Assembly (NCBI GenBank): GCA_964023275.1
Contig: OZ029918.1
Span: 33,749,971-33,813,970 of the forward strand
Direction of reading: 5' to 3'
DNA: 64,000 nt
Source: Norana najaformis
Lineage: Eukaryota > Annelida > Clitellata > Crassiclitellata > Hormogastridae
The translations under genes were made by a program, and so were the position numbers. How positions within the stretch are numbered: the first letter of the stretch is position 1; every line of letters begins with the position of its first letter. Below the pieces are notes generated by a model. That model worked only from the letters and a program-made list of their open reading frames with translations. It was not told the origin of the DNA and made no database searches. Shown here in pieces: positions 44,195-56,599 of this stretch.

Positions 44195-44283
44195 TTACTG
44201 TGCAGACACTGTCAGTGCTAAACCCTCCAGCTGTCAAGCTAAACAGCAACCTCTGGCCAGTAATTCGTCCAGAAGGAATTCTG
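44195..44283 (+). CDS. Candidate second coding exon of the BCOR-like gene
   Basis: Strong pyrimidine tract and acceptor (gaatgtttcag). The open frame VTVQTLSVLNPPAVKLN then SNLWPVIRPEGIL ends at donor CTG|gtgtga in phase 0, as needed by the exon at 45,169. A better-looking gtaagc 8 nt further would put a stop in frame. Confidence 0.4.
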
Positions 44284-45168
44284 GTGTGAGAGTAAGCAAA
44301 TGTTTTTTCTGCATGCAATAATCTCATCTGAAATTGTTCACTTTTAAAATGCCCGTATCACAGTAAAAGATACAAAACTTGTAACTGTGAGAAGGATCTC
44401 GGAACTGAAATGAGATCTTATTTAAGTTACTACATTTGCAGGTCACTTCTGTTTTCATGGGAATGAGCGGTTAAGATAAAAGGTAAAAACATAAAGGTAA
44501 CACACGTGGAAGTGAACCTTGGTCTTGAGGTTTGTAGGATGTAGGATTTTTCTGTTGAAGATTATCCAGGATAGTCGTATTTTATCTCTTGTTAGCACCA
44601 GAATAAGAGAAAATTTCATTTAATGTTCAGCAGTTATGGAACCACAATGCCAGATTGTGTTTTCAGTCTCCTGCATTTGATAACAGGATTTGGGCAAACT
44701 GCTGCAATGCAATTTGACAAAGGTAGGTCTTTAGCCAAAATGGATTCAGGATAGAGCCAGCCAGAGGATTGTAGAGCACTAGAACGGGCTACCAGAAGAA
44801 GTAATACCTGCACCAAGGTTGAACAGTTTCAAAAAAGAACTTGACAGTTGGATGGATTGATATAGGCATTAAAAGCCAATATTGCTTACTTAGCCTATTA
44901 ACTGTAACTGTACCAGATGAGCTCCATTCATAATAGCATGTACACTGAAAACTCATTACCTTTGGGAGCTGTATTGAATACCTTGTTATAATCAGGTTGT
45001 TGTAATGAAGTCATTTTCCAAAGCTGACTACATTTTGGTATCCAACTTTTAGACAAATTTGTGTTTTATTGGTGTTTGGTATAAGGAGGTTTCAGTTTAT
45101 TAGTATCAGATCAAACTTAACATTATTAGAATAAAAATATGTATAAATTATAATTGTTCTTATTTCAG

Positions 45169-47892
45169 GGAGAAAAGAATGATCATAAACATCAGCATGA
45201 TGCTTTAAAGACTTCTGAACAATGTTGTTGGTCACTAAATCCTGGACAGAGTTGTTTAGCCGTACTTGAAACTGTGTGCCTTCATGAAAACGAAGAATCT
45301 TCTAGTAGTAATTTGACTGCTTCAAATTCAAGAAATACCGATGTTTCTGTTCCAAGTGCGGTTTTTCCCAGTGTTTTAACAACTACTTTGTGTAGAAGTA
45401 GAGATGTCATGTGCAGTAGGGGTAAGGACAGTTTGGTTCAGATTTCAAGATTATCTGTACATCACAGGGACACAAATGTTGTACCAGGTGCATCTTTAAC
45501 TGCAGAAGCAAGCAGCATATCGGCTTCCCCTTCAACAGATCAACTAAATGCTGGTCAGATGCAAGGGATAGGGTTTTCTGGTGAGACCAATTCACATTCT
45601 GTACAGTTAAGTCATGTGAAGGTTTCGTCGACGAATCATACGAATGCTGGAACTGTGCCAGAAAGGCGAAAACAGTCCAGCGTTTGTGGTGTGTCAGACT
45701 CGTGGAAAGCAAACAAGCGAGCCACATCTCAAGGTGGAGTTAACGAGTCGTTTATTAAGAACTACACCACAGATTTGCTTTCTGTTAATGTGGACGTAGA
45801 GCGTAGCGTTGACCAGACACGGGGTGCGCTTTCGTTTTTCGACCATTTACTTGTTCCAGATATCATATTGAGCGCTGCTCGAACCGAACTCGATGCAGCT
45901 CACACCAAGCCTGAGCAACAAAAATTACACACTGGTCATGACACGAATTCTGCAACAGACAAAAATTCACTGACTGATAGGATGAAGCGAAGTCGAACAG
46001 CGTTGGTGCCTGTTTTAGGGAGCAGCTATTCCTTGAACTTTTTCAAGTGTCGGTCACCAGGTGCTGATATCAAGACAGAAAGTCTAAGTGATGTGAGTGA
46101 AATTCCTCTGTTTAGTTCTCCTTTTGAGGCAGTGACAGTGAATGATAACTCCAGTTTTGATTCTAGAGTACCGGTGGTTGTTGGGTCTACACTGGCCAAA
46201 GGGCCTCCTTTGGAAGGCATTTGTGATCTCTTATCTTCTGTTATCTGTTCAAATTTATCAGCGAGCTACATATCGCAGACATCTCTTTCAGACATTCTGG
46301 AAAACAGGATGAATGGTTCTGCAACAAATGGAGTCGTTCAGGTCAACGATCTTGGCTGTGCTGATGGGCAGGCAGTTCCGAGGGTCATGACTGACAGTAC
46401 GAATTTGACAGGCAGTACAGATGTTTGCGATGATGCAAAAGTAAATAGCTACGTGACGATGCTGGAGAACAATGCCTACCGAAAGTTGCAATATTTTTAC
46501 ACTTCCGGCAAGAACATGAACAGCTTGTCATTCCCAATTAGCAAACCTCATCCAGATGTGCTTCCTGATTGCTGTGATGAGGGTTTTGTTGAATCTCCAA
46601 TGACTACAGATGATGTGGTGGAATCTTTGAGTGATCTTGGCGCTGTTGGAAGTTCTCAGATGCCAGTGAAAGTGTTGGACAGTGACGTATTTGAAGCAGC
46701 AAGAACATTAACGAACGATGAAACTGACACCGAATTTGCTAGTGATGAAATTCGAAGTGCTGTCGAGGGAGTATTGGGTTGGTTAGAAGCAGATACCTTA
46801 CGAGAAACAAATGCTTTACTTGAAACAAATGCCAAACGCGAAATGAATGTCTTACCAAACCCTGATGAGGAAAAACAAACTGAACTATTAACAGGTACAC
46901 TTCACGACCATGACCATTCAAAGAGTGATAATGAATCTGTAGAAAGGACTCGCATGAGCAAACGTGAAAATGCTGTTGAAGTATCCATGAAAACTGATGT
47001 GTTGGAAGTTGACAGTTCTAGTCTCAGTTTTATGGGTGAAGATATGACAGTCAGTGAGGAGTCTAGAGTTGCAGACATTACTTCTCATTCTGGCAACTCT
47101 GTACATAATTTTGCTAATGGTATGCTTTCTAAGGACAACAGCTTATTTGCGCCAGTTGGTATGGATCATGAAATAGGCATTTCGAATCTTGATGCTAATC
47201 CAGTTGAAACAGATTCTTCACAGTGTGATGCAAAGACCACATTTCAACCTTTAGAAAGGAGTAAAACAAAAAATTTAAGTGAGACTGAACCAATAGGTAT
47301 CTGTTCCAAGATGCTTCCTACTTTGTCAGAACCAAGGACAGCAGTCTGTTTCAGCTGTAGCAGAATCTCAGAGAAAGCCCTGTCACCGTGCATCTTGGAG
47401 ACCAGCAAATATTTTACAAGTGCCTTGACACTTCCTTCACAAGATAGGTTATGCTCGTCAACAAATATGGCCAAAGTTTGCTGTGTTCAGAATCTGAACG
47501 ACCCCTGCCGAGCATGGCAAAACGACGGCCCTTTTGAAATTCAAGAAGCAGGTAGCATTCTTTTGCCAGATTTTCAAATGAATTATGATCTTTTAAGAGG
47601 CAATGAGTATGATGGATGCCATTCAAACGGTGGCAGTGCTTGGGAAGATAAGTCTTGTGATACTTTTTCTGAAACAAGCAGAGGCAGGTCAGAGGAAGAA
47701 CCAGCAGATTGCAAAGCTGAAAAATGTAACGATTTGGCTAGTAAAAGGAACAGAAAGATTTCAAGGCAGCCGAGGCTGCTGAATGAAATTGCTAATACTG
47801 TCGGCTTCATCGCTGATAAAAGACACAACCAGCGCAGTGACAATCTGTTCATCGATTCCAAACTCCTCAGCAGGGAGGAACGGGTTCTTCAG
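45169..47892 (+). CDS. BCOR: BCOR-like large exon
   Basis: Acceptor ttcttatttcag, donor CTTCAG|gtatac, phase 0 to phase 0. Vertebrate BCOR also has one very large early coding exon. Most of the 908 residues are Ser/Thr/Asp/Glu-rich and unrecognisable; I found no clear BCL6-binding motif. Conservation starts near the end (RLLNEIANTVGFIADKR, KLLSREERVLQ). The frame contains no Met for about 90 codons after the acceptor, so translation must begin upstream. Confidence 0.85.
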
Positions 47893-50800
47893 GTATACGT
47901 CAAGAAAGTTTCATTTTATCTGAGTTCACTGCAGAATATTCAAAAAGCTGAGCTATATGCAAATGGCAGGGCGATCATTTATTAAATACCTTTTATCTTG
48001 CTTATGCTCCGTAACCTGTCTTCTGATCTCGGGAACCTCGCAGATCTGGATTGGTTCTGTCCAGTGGGTTATGCTTTTGAAGTATGTTTTTGCTTAGAAG
48101 CAGCCATCAACTGATGCCTTGTGCATTATGATAACCACACTAGTTTCCAGATTAAATTAGAGGATAGATTAGATCTTAGCAAACATATTTCTTGCTCTGT
48201 ATGAATGGCAAAAATGAGCCAACATTTAACCGATCTAAGCGTTGAGCAGGTTGATACTGTGTGATGGCTTATATTCACTTCCTATTGTAAGGCACATCCT
48301 GCTTTGATTCCATTAGACAGCTATTTTCGATGCGCTTTTTAGAAGTCATTAATTTTTTTTCCATTAATTTTAAATCATTAAAGGCCCTATGCAAATGTTC
48401 AGATGATACATACATACATGCATGCATACACACATGCATACATCCAATTTCATAAACCATTCTAGAAGCCAAACCTCTTACACACTGTTAGGGTGCCGAT
48501 ATTGGAAGATCATAAGACTTAGTAATTAGCAGGTTTAAAGAGCAGTGCAACATGGTGTTCTTTTCAGAATGCATTCAGTCTGTATGCCAGCAGCTATGGG
48601 TTCAAGCCCGCACAGCAGACGGACTTGTAGTAATGACCCTCAGCAAATTTTTGGGCCCTTGTGCTTCTCGCCAAGCAGAAGAATTTGATATTAGAATGAG
48701 CTGGGAAGTGAGTGACTTGTCTCTCCTGCGATCCACTGGATTCGTGTCCAGGACCTTGGGATTCGTCCATTGCTGGATCAAAGGCCTAAGAAAACGAAGT
48801 GACTGCCCTATTATGCCCCACTCTAGAATAGTGGAGATTGTACTTGCTTTAGAACAGACAACTTAATAGGTAAACTGAACGTGATGATCGAAGACGGTGA
48901 TTGTCTGTAATTTGTATTCTTAGATGGTTCATATGCAGATAACAAAGATGGAAGTGAAAGCAGAATTGACAAAACTGAAGAAGATCAAAAGCTTCTCAGA
49001 AACCACTGAACAGGTAACTTAATGATGAATACCTTGATGATGCCAGATTTTGGTGCACTTTCATTAGAAATAAACAAACCTAATGTGAAGGTTTTTGAGC
49101 ACTGTTGCTTTTGCTTGTGATATTGTAAATTGTAAACATCTGTATTATAACAGATAAATTAGCCAAATGATCGTTTGTCAGGGATGACACTTGAGTAGTT
49201 GTGTAGAGGCATGTAACTCTGCTGCCTTATTTGTTTAGAGTTTTTGTGAATTGTTATTTGTTATAATTATTGTTTCTGCATTTATTAAGTGCCACTATCT
49301 AATGACTAACCAATCGGCTACCATGCCCTGTTGTTGGTAGCACATGTGATATTGTTTATCCAGTTAATCAAGGCATTTACATTTACTTTATGTTTGAATA
49401 TTGCATTACATTACAAATGCATTTCTGAATAGTCTTATGTACACAGGAACCTCCTTACAAAGCTGTCTTTTGGAACCAAATCAAAGATGCTCTTATAACA
49501 AGGCTTGTGTTATATGGAGGTCACTGTCTAAAGCTGAACTAGATTTAGGGTCCGTGTCCCTGGCTATTATATCAGAATCTGTTTCACAGTGAGCCATGCT
49601 ATAAGTAGGGCCTGATGTTTGTATCTGAAGAGAATTAAGGAGAACTTTTCAGTGGGTTGTAAACTGGCAATAAGCCACATTTTACAAACCGATGGATGTA
49701 AATGTAAACCTTTTAGCACTGCCATTAACTGAACATATTGCTTAAAATTTGCTTCTTCTGGTTCTGTCGAATGGTACTCAAATGATATTCTGTGTTTAGG
49801 ATAACAAGAGTGAACGTGGAGGACAAAAATCAGGTAAGATCGCTGAAAGGTCTTTGTCTGTGCTCAGTTGAGTTTGTCATTAGTTGCCTGTTTTAACAAC
49901 TGTAATTTGCAGTGAACACAATGATCTTTTTAACAGTAATAACATTGAAAGTTGGTAATGACATCAGTAAACATTATTAGTTAATTATTAATATAATTCT
50001 TGCTCCTGTAATAATTGTTCATTCCTGAGTCTTTAGCTGATGCAAAAGATAATAACAACATGACAGTAATAATAATAATAATAATAATAGTAATAAATTA
50101 TTAATGATTATAATACTTTTGCTCCCTGCCAGACCTTAAAGACTTAAAAGGCACTATGTAACTATCTAGATGCATATATTATGTAGAATGCAGAAATGTG
50201 AAGATGTGCATGTTTGAAGGTATTCGTGCTGTTCTGTGACAGATCGTCATTGTCCAGCAACTCGCCGCCAAGTTCGGCGTCGCATTAAGGCCAACAGGGG
50301 GCGAGCATCAAAAGGCAGCCAGCTATTCAGTCGAAGTCAGAAACTGCACAATAAAAGAATCCGGCAGAGGAACATCTGGTCATCCAGGGCCATCAGATTT
50401 ACTGAACTGCGAAGTGTGGCAATGCCCAGGGAGGGAGTGAAAAGCTGCTGGGCTGAGTGGAAGAAACCCACCACGTCGATGAAGTCCAGAATGGCTCTTG
50501 GGACCAGTCATGGAGGGCAGTTTCTTATCCAGAACAAGACTGGGTCAAGGGGTCTTGGAAGGTGGAGGTCAACAGCCAGTGACGATGTGGACCGGAAATT
50601 CGCGGCAGACGCTGAGCTCTTGACTTTGAAGAATTCCACTTCAATGGGACGACTCGTCTCAGCTTTTGATTTGGACGCCGTGTCAAAACGAACAGACTGT
50701 TCCTCAGATCAGGTGTGTGTACGACGGTCCATTTCTAAAATACCAGAAGATAATACTGATTTCGATATATTATCTTGATGTCGAAGGTATATTGTGACAA

Positions 50801-52319
50801 TTCTGGATGATGAGATGTCTTTTTTGCCAAATTCTTTTACTACAGTTTCTGACGTGATCGTAATCTCTCCACCTATCCCTTATATGTGTATAGTCTATCT
50901 GTATGAAGGCCTTTTTCATGTTCTTTAATGGCACTATGTAATGTTTAGAGACATAGATACATATACTAATGGATCATACATGGATGCTTGCACACTTACA
51001 TGCATACTTGCATACCCATAGGACATACGTTCATATATAAATGGTCGGAGTTACTAATTCCAGGTTTAGTTCAGCTTTGAAACTTGGCCTCAAGACAGCA
51101 TAGCTTCATCATAATAAGGTGTTTGATATGGTTTCCAAAAACAGCACCGTACTGGGATTCCAGTGTGTGTGTGTTTACGAGTGCATATATATATATATAT
51201 TAGGGCTGTTGATTAATCGCCGTTAACGCGTGCGATTAACGCGTTAAAAATTTTGCGATTAAAATTTTTAACGCAACGATTAACGCGTTAAGAACTTAGT
51301 CTTTCTTTCTTGCCACGAGCGTTCGTCGACCAAAATTAACGCGATGAAAATTCATCTAGAAAATATTCAATGATTGCCAGAGCCGACATTTATTATATCA
51401 ATGGTTGTTTGTTTCCTATTCTTTGGCGCTTTTTCGAGTTCTGTAAATTCGATTGTGATATTAAATTCGGGCGTTACAAATTAGGTTTTACGTAAAGAAT
51501 GGAGTCAAGGAAACTAGGAAAGACAATATTGGACGGACAGTTTATTTTTAATACGGATGACAAGTCGTTTGTAAGTATTGCAAGAGTGTTTAAATTATTT
51601 ACTACCATATCAACTCGTCGTTGAACAATCGCCTGCGTACCAGTCGTGCGTTTACCGCTACTGAACGTGATGAGACATCAACGTTATATCTTCGGCAGAT
51701 GATAAAACGGAACCTGCACTAAGCCAGGCAACCCTAGTTCAGCAGCGGGAGATGTCTAAGCCAATGGACCAGGGCAAATGCGAACCAATGCCATCACAAA
51801 ATAATTTGTGATGAATGGCCGATCCATCAACATCCACCATGGCTAAAAAGTATTTGTCATCCCAGCAACGACTGTCCCTTGTGAACGAGTATTTTCTTGT
51901 CAGGACACATTGTTCATAAGAAGCAGGCATCGCTGGACCCAACTAATGTGGATAAACTTGTTTGCTTCAACAACTGGTTGCATTTAAAAGAATAAACATT
52001 TTAAAGCTACTTTAAACATTTTGCTTTGGACATTGCATATAAATTAGAAATATTAAATACTGTAAAATTGCAATCCAACTGGGATTACTGATTTTTCTAA
52101 CATGTATGCAATTAGAATGCGATTAACTGTGATTAAAACTTTTAATTACTTTTCTTTACTTTGAACACTGAATATAAATTAGAAATATTAAATACTGTAA
52201 AATTGCAATCCAACTGGGTTTGCTCATTTTTCTAACATGCGATTAAAATGCGATTAACTGCGATTAAAAATTTTAATCGATCGATTAATCGCGATTAAAA
52301 TTTTTAATCGAAATGCAGC

Positions 52320-52369
<50 letters not shown>

Positions 52370-55300
52370 GCATATAGATACATAAGCAGAGCATATATAT
52401 ATATATGTTATATATGTGTGTGTTGCAGTTTACGTCGGTGACAAAGCAAGCGAGAAGCGAAGACGTGTCTCACAGCGCTAATCATTTCTCATCTGCTGAA
52501 TACAGTCAAGGTCATGCCACTCCTGCTGTGCCATTGGAAGTCAAACGTCTGATAGCATGTCACAATACGGGAGAGACGGTCTTACACAAGGCTGCTCGAC
52601 TTGGATACCCCGTGAGTGCCGCACTTACTTTCTCGTATAACAACAAAATGGTGCGATTAGTAGTATTCAGTTTTTTTGGTAGTATTCAGTGTTTATGATA
52701 TTATTTAGCATTCATGGTAGTATTTAGGATTCGTAGTAGTATTTGTGGTAATAATGAGTATTGATTAAGTGCTGAATTATTTAATTGAATTAATTCAAGA
52801 TGCTAATTCACCTGATTAAGTCAGTAAAAATCAGTTTTGTTAAGCTTTGCAATGCAGTGAATCATTTCATTGAGCTAATATTCATAACTAAGTCGCTGAA
52901 GTAATTGAAACTAATACAAAAGTTAGTTCAGTTTTAATTCAATATGTCAATTTTGCTGAATTAATTCACCAAATTTCCATTTTCACTTTGTTCACTAGTA
53001 TTAATTTTCGCTTGATGCATCAGATTTGCAATTTTAAATTTCAGATATATTTGATCTGTATATTTTATTTGTGATTGAGTTGGGATCAAAACCTGGATCG
53101 TGATCAGTTGATGTTCACTGCTTACTCTCCAATGCAGGAAATTGTGCTCTGGTGCTGCCAGTCACGGTACGTCGACATAGACGCCACAGATAATGCCGGT
53201 TACACTCCACTGCACGAGAGCTGTATTGGGTCAGAGGTGTGCATCGCAAAATACCTTCTTCATTATGGAGCTAACGTCAACATTGCTTCGGGAGTCGATG
53301 GCCGTAGGTAGGTGACGCTTCATGGTGATCTGGAAGAGGCATTTACCAATTAATTTTAAAATTATATAAGGTTTTGAATGGTATGGTATGGTAAAATGAG
53401 GTAAGGTAGGGTATGATACTGTATGATAAGATGTGGTAAGATAAGGTAAGACAAGCTAAAGCACCTTACCATAAGATATGGTACTTTACTCTACCTTACT
53501 TAATAGTAAGGTGTGGTAAAGTATATGGTATAGTAAGGGAATGTATGGCATGGTATGGTATGTTGTGGTGTTGCACATGGGTGTGAAAATACATTAAGTG
53601 GCTGTCTCGGTGCTGAAATATGCTAAAAGTGTTCAGGTACATACATACATAAATACATACATATGTACATGTATATGTACATATATGCAAATATACATAC
53701 TTGCACACATACATTCATACATACATGCATGGTAAGACAAAGTAAGGCATCGAAACCAAGGCAGCAAAATGTGAGATCAAAGAGTGGAAAAATCCATGAA
53801 CACAATTTTGGAGGAAAGCGAGGTAATGTATAGCATTTCGTGGCTTAAATGCTGAACTGATTTTCTCAGTGAACTTGGAAACTGTGCATGCATTTTAGGC
53901 CAATTCATGAAGCCGTCGACAGCGACAGCCTAGAAATGGTACGACTGCTTCTGTCTGCCGGAGCCGACATAAACCTCGCCACTTACTCGGGAAAGACTGT
54001 GCAGGATATGGCCAAGTCTCCTGAAATGAAAGAATTTATCAAAGGTTTGAATGCATTATCTTGTTTTTTTGCTTTGGACATGTAGCTATGCATGCAGTAT
54101 ACCAAAATTTATCAAATATTTGTTGTCCAGTTGGTGTTGCGGCTTTTTTTGCAATTTTCTCACTCGGAACATTATGTGAGTTTAGCTGTACTGAGGTCAT
54201 TATTGTCAAAATGTGTAGAAAGATTTTATAGCCACCACTGTGCTAAATTTTCCAGTCACCACTATGACCACAATATGATAAAAGTTAAGGTAAAGGTAAC
54301 ACTAGCTCTATAGAAAGTGCTCAGAAGCTGGTGACAAGGCTGGGAGTTCTTCCAGTTGAGGTAGAAACATGACCCCAAGATGCCAATTCTAACTTCACAG
54401 CTTGCATTGGTACTCATTTACCTACCATGCAAGAATGGAGGACAAGTTGGCATTGTTTTACATGGACAAGCACCATCCTAGTCAATAACTGCCAGCATCG
54501 TATCCGCAGTGCCTTGCCGCCATCTATTACCACTACCAAGTTTAAATGAGTTCTGCTGTCAATTGCAGCTTACCTGGATGATCTGAATGATTTGAAAGGT
54601 GGAAACGAAGAGGTCGTCTGGGATTTGGCACCAGTTTGGAATGGTATGTTTGCTCTGCTTTCTGGTGTGAAATTATGCCTTCTAGTAAACCAGAAAGTAA
54701 TTACCCATGTTTGTCATGTGACCAGAAGTTTATGTAGAGTCACTGTTGGATTGTACTTTGGTACTTTGATTGTATTTATGAAATGTGTAATATGTGAGAT
54801 GTGTTATCACCAGCACGTAAATGTACACAGTCTCACATATTACGCATTTATTTACCTTTATACTTTTATGGTCTCTGTTTTGGACTTCTGAAAAATCCCC
54901 AAAATATTGCTAGCTGATAGATCTAAAAGGTATAACTTAAAAAAGCTAAAGATGGAAATGTTTGAAAAATCACAGGATGCTGTAGATGGCATAGAGGGGA
55001 TGACCATCAAATCCCCAGATAGAGGCTGCTTATGTCAATCGAGAATGCAGAGCTTTCTGGGGCTACATTGTCTGTCAAGGCTTGACCAAGGGTCAGTGTT
55101 ACTGTCGTCAACTGAGCAGGTAATGTAACTGTAATGTAACACAGTGTAATAGCTGAAGTGTAATGTAATGTATGAAATTTTGTATTTGTACAGTAACCTA
55201 GAATTGGACACAGGTCTTGGTTAAGAAGCAGCTTGTTGCAATTTAGCTACAGCACATAGTCTATTGCATGGACGCTTTCACTGTTCTTTGAGCTGTGTTA

Positions 55301-55524
55301 GGCTGTTCTGATGCTCATACAATGCTGGCCTATAGATTTTTTGTGCAGGCCTTTAGATTTTTGTACTGGCCTTTAAATTTTAGTGCATGTTGAAACCTGA
55401 TAGCGTTAACCTGGTTGATCTAGATGTTGCGGATAAGCGTGGCATGGATTTGTTTTGCGATGTGCCGTTGTCGGACCCAAAGAGTGAAGAATTCTACGTG
55501 GAATGTTCTCATCGTCTACTTTAA
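45169..55524 (+). CDS. BCOR: BCL6 corepressor (BCOR/BCORL1-like), PRC1.1 subunit
   Basis: Nine exons join in phase: 45169-47892, 48924-49013, 49800-49833, 50243-50712, 52429-52611, 53138-53307, 53899-54044, 54569-54643 and 55424-55524 (TAA). They give about 1,330 residues without the unknown N-terminus. Evidence is the block LNEIANTVGFIADK…LLSREERVLQ-MVHMQITKMEVK (vertebrate BCOR: RIANSAGYVGD…QLSREQRALQ…RFSELEMKE). Then come three ankyrin repeats starting GETVLHKAARLGYPEIVL and the capping AYLDDLNDLKGGNEE, each with a close BCOR equivalent (GETLLQRAARLGYEEVVL, DYLNDLQGRND). The last exon has LFCDVPLSDPKSEEFYVE, which resembles the start of the PUFD domain. BCOR bridges PCGF1-RING1 to sequence-specific repressors in nuclear PRC1.1. 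Vertebrates have two paralogues; I cannot tell whether this is the single pre-duplication gene. Confidence 0.88.
48020..48180 (+). mobile_element. Repeat family 2 copy
   Basis: The block gcagccatcaactgatgcct, tgtgcattatgataacc and a TAGATTAGATC end, in the intron after the large BCOR-like exon. Confidence 0.6.
49287..49337 (-). mobile_element. SINE 5' fragment
   Basis: Reverse complement of the SINE head (gggcatggtagccgattggt). It is adjacent to agtgccactatctaatga, which resembles the SINE 3' part, so this is an internally deleted copy. Confidence 0.45.
50243..50712 (+). CDS. BCOR: BCOR-like basic exon
   Basis: Acceptor ttctgtgacag, donor GATCAG|gtgtgt. It joins the 34-nt exon 49800-49833 (DNKSERGGQKS) through a split Asp. 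It encodes RRQVRRRIKANRGRASKGS, a strong nuclear-localisation-like basic cluster, then Ser/Arg-rich sequence ending SKRTDCSSDQ. Confidence 0.82.
51203..52322. mobile_element. hAT DNA transposon remnant in a BCOR-like intron
   Basis: Both ends are built of GATTAATCG / TTAACGCG words in inverted arrangement (left tagggctgttgattaatcg; right, reverse-complemented, tagagctgcatttcgatta). At about 51,865-51,990 the plus strand retains a decayed hAT C-terminal dimerisation segment: CERVFS, then after a frame change HKKQASLDP-like and DKLVCFNNWLHLKE. (AT)n flanks hide any target duplication. The right half contains a 130-bp duplication (52,018-52,140 and 52,155-52,270). Confidence 0.75.
52322..52424. 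repeat. (AT)n tracts
   Basis: Long (AT)n runs reaching to just before the acceptor of the first ankyrin exon. Confidence 0.9.
52429..54643 (+). CDS. BCOR: BCOR-like ankyrin-repeat exons
   Basis: Four exons (52429-52611, 53138-53307, 53899-54044, 54569-54643) encode ANK1 (TGETVLHKAARLGYP then EIVLWCCQSRYVDID), ANK2 (NAGYTPLHESC…YLLHYGANVNIAS), ANK3 (RRPIHEAVDSDSLEMVRLLL, SAGADINLAT) and the cap (YSGKTVQDMAKSPEMKEFIK, AYLDDLNDLK). Every junction keeps phase. The consensus G-x-T-x-L-H and L-L-x-x-G-A-D/N residues are intact. Confidence 0.92.
53375..53560. repeat. Degenerate GGTA repeat
   Basis: Loose (GGTAT)n and (GGTAA)n on the plus strand with complementary TTACC phrases around 53,460-53,510, so part of it could fold back. 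It lies in an intron between ankyrin exons. Confidence 0.75.
54914..55119 (+). CDS. Possible alternative exon of the BCOR-like gene
   Basis: Open in the phase left by the exon ending at 54,643 (ADRSKRYNLKKLKMEMFEKS then QDAVDGIEGMTIKSPDRG), with donor GAGCAG|gtaatg. It would require the last exon to start at 55,384 (after ttaaattttag). The final frame is the same either way. The acceptor (attgctag) is weak and I see no similarity to vertebrate BCOR. Confidence 0.3.
55424..55524 (+). CDS. BCOR: BCOR-like last recognised exon (PUFD start) ending in TAA
   Basis: Acceptor ggttgatctag. The frame DVADKRGMDLFCDVPLSD then PKSEEFYVECSHRLL ends at TAA (55,522-55,524). The stop is followed one base later by a strong donor (TTTAAG|gtaaga). 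In vertebrate BCOR this point is followed by about 100 more residues of PUFD, which binds PCGF1. Either the stop is real, or another splice or a base error hides the continuation. Confidence 0.6.
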
Positions 55525-56229
55525 GGTAAGATGAACAAAGTGGAACATAGAGCAGATAAACAGGAACCTCATTATAATTCTGTTTTTATGGAGATAAATT
55601 GTGGTAATTGTACCCTTCACCCCTGCCTGCTCTAGTGACTCCAGTATAAGCTCAGCCATTTTATCCGCCTCACGTCACCATCGGCCCGGGCAGCTTGGTT
55701 CCCAGACAGGCTGATACAGACTGTTCATGTTTAAAAGTAATGTCTACAACTAGGTTATATTACTATAGCCAGAAACATAAGTTGTCTGGTTTTAAATTAC
55801 AATCATTTTGCACTTAACTGCATTGCAATATGGCTCATTGCAGTAATTGGACAAAATTGTCTGGCTTTCACATCAGACAGTTCACGTGCTTGAGTTTTCT
55901 AGCCACACTAAAACTTAGGTATATCTTACACTACTTTTAACAGCATAGACTGTAATATTATAGCTGGGCAATTTTCAAATCAGTCATCCTCAGCTGCAAG
56001 AATTCTTTTAATATCTTTGTTTTTATCTATCGTTTCAGCATTGCAGATTATTTCCTGGGATTTCATACACAAGTCACTCCTTTTAATAAGATGCACCCCC
56101 AGTAGTTCATGCCAATAACTGGAACTTATAGTCTTATACTTATATCTATATACTTATATATATTTATTTATACTTGTATATTTATTTATTATATATTTAT
56201 ATACTTATGTATACTTATAGTTATGGTTA

Positions 56230-56460
56230 GTCCTTCCAGTGCAGGTCTGCACATTTAGCAGCATAGCTTCTCCGTTCATCTCTGTTGACTGCCAGTCTTC
56301 CTGTGTTGTCCCATGACATCTCCAAACACTCAAGGTCGTCTCTGATGGTCTCTGGCCAGTTTTTCCTTCGTGTTCCCTTCCTCCTTTTCCCTTCATGGAT
56401 CCAGTTCAGTAAAGTTCATCACTTGATAGTCACTTCTATCTTTGTTCATGTGAATTACAT
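56230..56460 (-). mobile_element. LINE reverse-transcriptase C-terminal fragment
   Basis: The minus strand reads GHVIHMNKDRSDYQVMN, then RRKNWPETIRDDLE, SWDNTGRLAVNRDERR and SYAAKCADLHW, the well-known tail of non-LTR retrotransposon polyproteins. It is one frame of a short copy truncated at both ends. Confidence 0.7.
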
Positions 56461-56599
56461 GTCCCATCCGCATCAGTCTTCTCTTTCTGTTCATATTCTC
56501 TATATCCTCTTTTCTTTCATGGTTTTATTTGATATCCTGTTACACCACAAAAATATGGTAGATCTCTTAATTACATTGTTCTTGCCTTATCATGCCTGA

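Noticed and set aside
45154-45168. Start of the BCOR-like protein at the frame opening MFLFQ
   Set aside because: These codons lie in the intron pyrimidine tract before acceptor ttatttcag, so the true N-terminus is upstream.
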